Source: Corynebacterium nuruki S6-4
Lineage (GTDB): Bacteria; Actinomycetota; Actinomycetes; Mycobacteriales; Mycobacteriaceae
Assembly: GCF_007970465.1 (NCBI RefSeq)
Contig: NZ_CP042429.1
Location: 3,100,001 to 3,164,000, forward strand
Reading direction: 5' to 3'
DNA: 64,000 bases
In this document: positions 62,519 to 64,000 of the stretch, in pieces
Numbering within the stretch: the first letter of the stretch is position 1
Layout: each line of letters starts with the position of its first letter
Made by a program: the position numbers and the translations under genes
Notes under the pieces: model-generated
Told to the model about the DNA's origin: nothing
Databases searched by the model: none
What the model saw: the letters and a program-made list of their open reading frames with translations, nothing else

Positions 62519-62530
62519 GCGGACCGGAGG

Positions 62531-62536
62531 TAGACT
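62531..62536 (+). promoter_or_regulatory. -10 of a putative leaderless promoter (ppk2)
   Basis: TAGACT lies 6 nt before ATG 62543. Confidence 0.45.
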
Positions 62537-62542
62537 TTCCCC

Positions 62543-63469
62543 ATGTCCTCCACGACCGGATCCCCGTCCCCTGTCCCGGTGACACCCGCCCAGCTCGCCG
62601 ACGAGTACGCGACCAACCCGCCGAAACTCGACCGGAAGGCCTATGAGAAACGGCTGAAGTCGCTGCAGGCCGAGCTCGTCGAGATGCAGCAGTGGGTCCG
62701 GGAGACCGGTGCCCGGATGGTCATCATCATGGAGGGGCGGGACGCCGCGGGAAAGGGTTCGGCGATCAAGCGGATCACCCAGTACCTCAACCCGCGGTAC
62801 GCCCGCGTCGAGGCGCTGCCGACCCCCACCTCCCGGGAGCAGGGCCAGTGGTACTTCCAGCGGTACGTGGAGAAGCTGCCCACCGCCGGGGAGATCGTCA
62901 TCTTCGACCGCTCCTGGTACAACCGTGCCGGGGTGGAGCGGGTCATGGGGTTCTGCACCAGCGAACAGTACCGCCGGTTCCTCCACCAGGCGCCGATCTT
63001 CGAGCGGCTGCTCGTCGAGGACGGGATCATGCTGCGCAAGTACTGGTTCTCGGTCTCCGACGAGGAGCAGGTCCGCCGGTTCACCTCACGGCGCGATGAT
63101 CCGCTGCGGCAGTGGAAGCTTTCACCGATGGACCTGCAGTCCATCACCCGGTGGGAGGACTACTCGCGGGCGAAGGACGAGATGTTCGCCCACACCGACA
63201 CGGCCACCGCCCCCTGGTACACGGTGGAGAGCGAGGACAAGAAGCGCTCCCGCATCAACGTCATCAACCACATCCTCCGGTCGGTCCCCTGGGAGCATGT
63301 CGACCATGTCCCGCCGACGATCCCGGAGCGTCCGGAGGTCGCCGGCGAGTATGTCCGACCGCCGCGGGCGGAGTTCCGCTATGTCCCGGACGTCGCCTCC
63401 GACCTGGAGCGGGACGCCGTGGCGGCGAAGAAAGCGAAGAAGGGGAAGAAGAAAAAGAAGCACAACTAG
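62543..63469 (+). CDS. ppk2: Polyphosphate kinase 2
   Basis: 308 residues: the PPK2 Walker A GRDAAGKGSAIKRITQYLNPR near 68-88, the lid segment SREQGQWYFQRYV, Walker B VIFDRSWYNRAGVERVMGFC, and DPLRQWKLSPMDLQS. Interconverts polyphosphate and nucleoside diphosphates/triphosphates. The end is a Lys-rich tail (KKGKKKKKHN). Convergent with the last gene, 6 bp between stops. Confidence 0.95.
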   Translation: MSSTTGSPSPVPVTPAQLADEYATNPPKLDRKAYEKRLKSLQAELVEMQQWVRETGARMVIIMEGRDAAGKGSAIKRITQYLNPRYARVEALPTPTSREQGQWYFQRYVEKLPTAGEIVIFDRSWYNRAGVERVMGFCTSEQYRRFLHQAPIFERLLVEDGIMLRKYWFSVSDEEQVRRFTSRRDDPLRQWKLSPMDLQSITRWEDYSRAKDEMFAHTDTATAPWYTVESEDKKRSRINVINHILRSVPWEHVDHVPPTIPERPEVAGEYVRPPRAEFRYVPDVASDLERDAVAAKKAKKGKKKKKHN

Positions 63470-63475
63470 CGGCCG

Positions 63476-64000
63476 TCACCGGTACATCGCGTCGATCTCC
63501 GCTTCGAAGTGCTCCGCGATGACCTTGCGGCGCAGCTTGAGCGTCGGCGTGATCTCCTGGTAGTCCACCGTGAGGTCACGGGGCAGGACCGTGAACTTCT
63601 TGATCTGCTCCCACCGGTTCAGTGTGCCGTTGAGCTCGTCGATGTAGCCCTGGACCGCGGCGGTGACCTCCGGGTTCCGGCTCAGCTCGGCGTAACTGCC
63701 GGCCAGTCCGTGGTGCTCCGCCCAGCTGCGCAGGGCGTCCTCGTCGAGGGTGACGAGTGCGGAGACGAAGTTCCGGCTGTCCCCGATGACCACCAGCTGG
63801 CTGACGAGAGGGCAGAGCCCCTTGAAGGTGGACTCGACCTGGGCCGGGGCGACGTACTTGCCGTTGGAGGTCTTGAACAGTTCCTTCTTACGGTCGGTGA
63901 TCCGCACCCGGCCGTCGGCGTCCATCTCGCCGATGTCGCCGGTGTGCAGCCAGCCGTCGGGCTCGAGTGCCTCTGCGGTGGCGGTGGGGTTGTTGTGGTA
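63476..64000 (-). CDS. Long-chain acyl-CoA synthetase, C-terminal part (5' end outside window)
   Basis: 175 codons to the right edge, continuing beyond it. The visible protein begins YHNNPTATAEALEPDGWLHTGDIGEMDADGRVRITDRKKELFK and ends KVIAEHFEAEIDAMYR, with TSNGKYVAPAQVE and the C-terminal LTPTLKLRR-like ITPTLKLRRKVI of FadD15/long-chain fatty-acid-CoA ligase family members. P-loop and the N-terminal domain are missing only because of the window edge. Confidence 0.9.
   Translation of the reverse strand, partial: YHNNPTATAEALEPDGWLHTGDIGEMDADGRVRITDRKKELFKTSNGKYVAPAQVESTFKGLCPLVSQLVVIGDSRNFVSALVTLDEDALRSWAEHHGLAGSYAELSRNPEVTAAVQGYIDELNGTLNRWEQIKKFTVLPRDLTVDYQEITPTLKLRRKVIAEHFEAEIDAMYR

Overview
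The window comes from a high-GC actinobacterium, almost certainly Corynebacterium. The gene order rpsR-rpsN-rpmG-rpmB / rpmE2-rpmF-response regulator-htrA-mog-mscL-FTHF cyclo-ligase-galU-glp-acetyltransferase-glpR, followed by pmt-rsmI-metG-tatD-rpf2-ksgA-ispE, is corynebacterial backbone as I remember it from C. glutamicum and M. tuberculosis. The species cannot be fixed from the sequence.

Layout. 1-3.7 kb: the 3' part of purH, a GXWXG/DUF4334 protein, an SMP-30-like lactonase and a DUF3995 membrane protein. 3.7-17.8 kb: an aromatic-ring catabolic island, mostly on the minus strand. It encodes a four-component Rieske dioxygenase (alpha, beta, ferredoxin, ferredoxin reductase), a BphB-type dihydrodiol dehydrogenase, an extradiol dioxygenase, a meta-cleavage hydrolase, a hydratase, an aldolase and an acylating aldehyde dehydrogenase. 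It also has an acyl-CoA ligase, a 119-residue unknown, a quinone-oxidoreductase-like protein and two regulators (XRE-cupin and IclR). Together these could take an aromatic ring to pyruvate and acetyl-CoA; the carboxylic acid freed by the hydrolase could be activated by the ligase. Two copies of one 19-bp palindrome lie in front of its transcription units.

17.7-32.5 kb: an FAD oxidoreductase/TetR pair, then a leucine/isovalerate degradation cluster (accD1-accA1-fadE19-maoC-citE-fadD35, a PucR regulator, scoA-scoB, thiolase). It is syntenic with M. tuberculosis Rv2498c-Rv2505c and covers isovalerate or isovaleryl-CoA to acetyl-CoA. 32.5-36 kb: a TM2-domain gene with a broken start, a baeRF-type protein, an AEC transporter and an RDD protein.

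36-64 kb: backbone. This holds ribosomal protein genes of the Cys-poor type, an orphan OmpR-type regulator next to htrA, the gephyrin-like division pair glp/glpR, protein O-mannosyltransferase, rsmI, metG, tatD-rpf2-ksgA-ispE, an ABC-F protein, an alpha/beta-hydrolase membrane protein, an ABM monooxygenase, sdaA, ppk2 and the end of a long-chain acyl-CoA ligase. Many backbone genes carry a TANNNT -10 hexamer about 7 nt before the start codon, the signature of leaderless mRNAs. No tRNA, rRNA, CRISPR array, transposase or integrase was seen.
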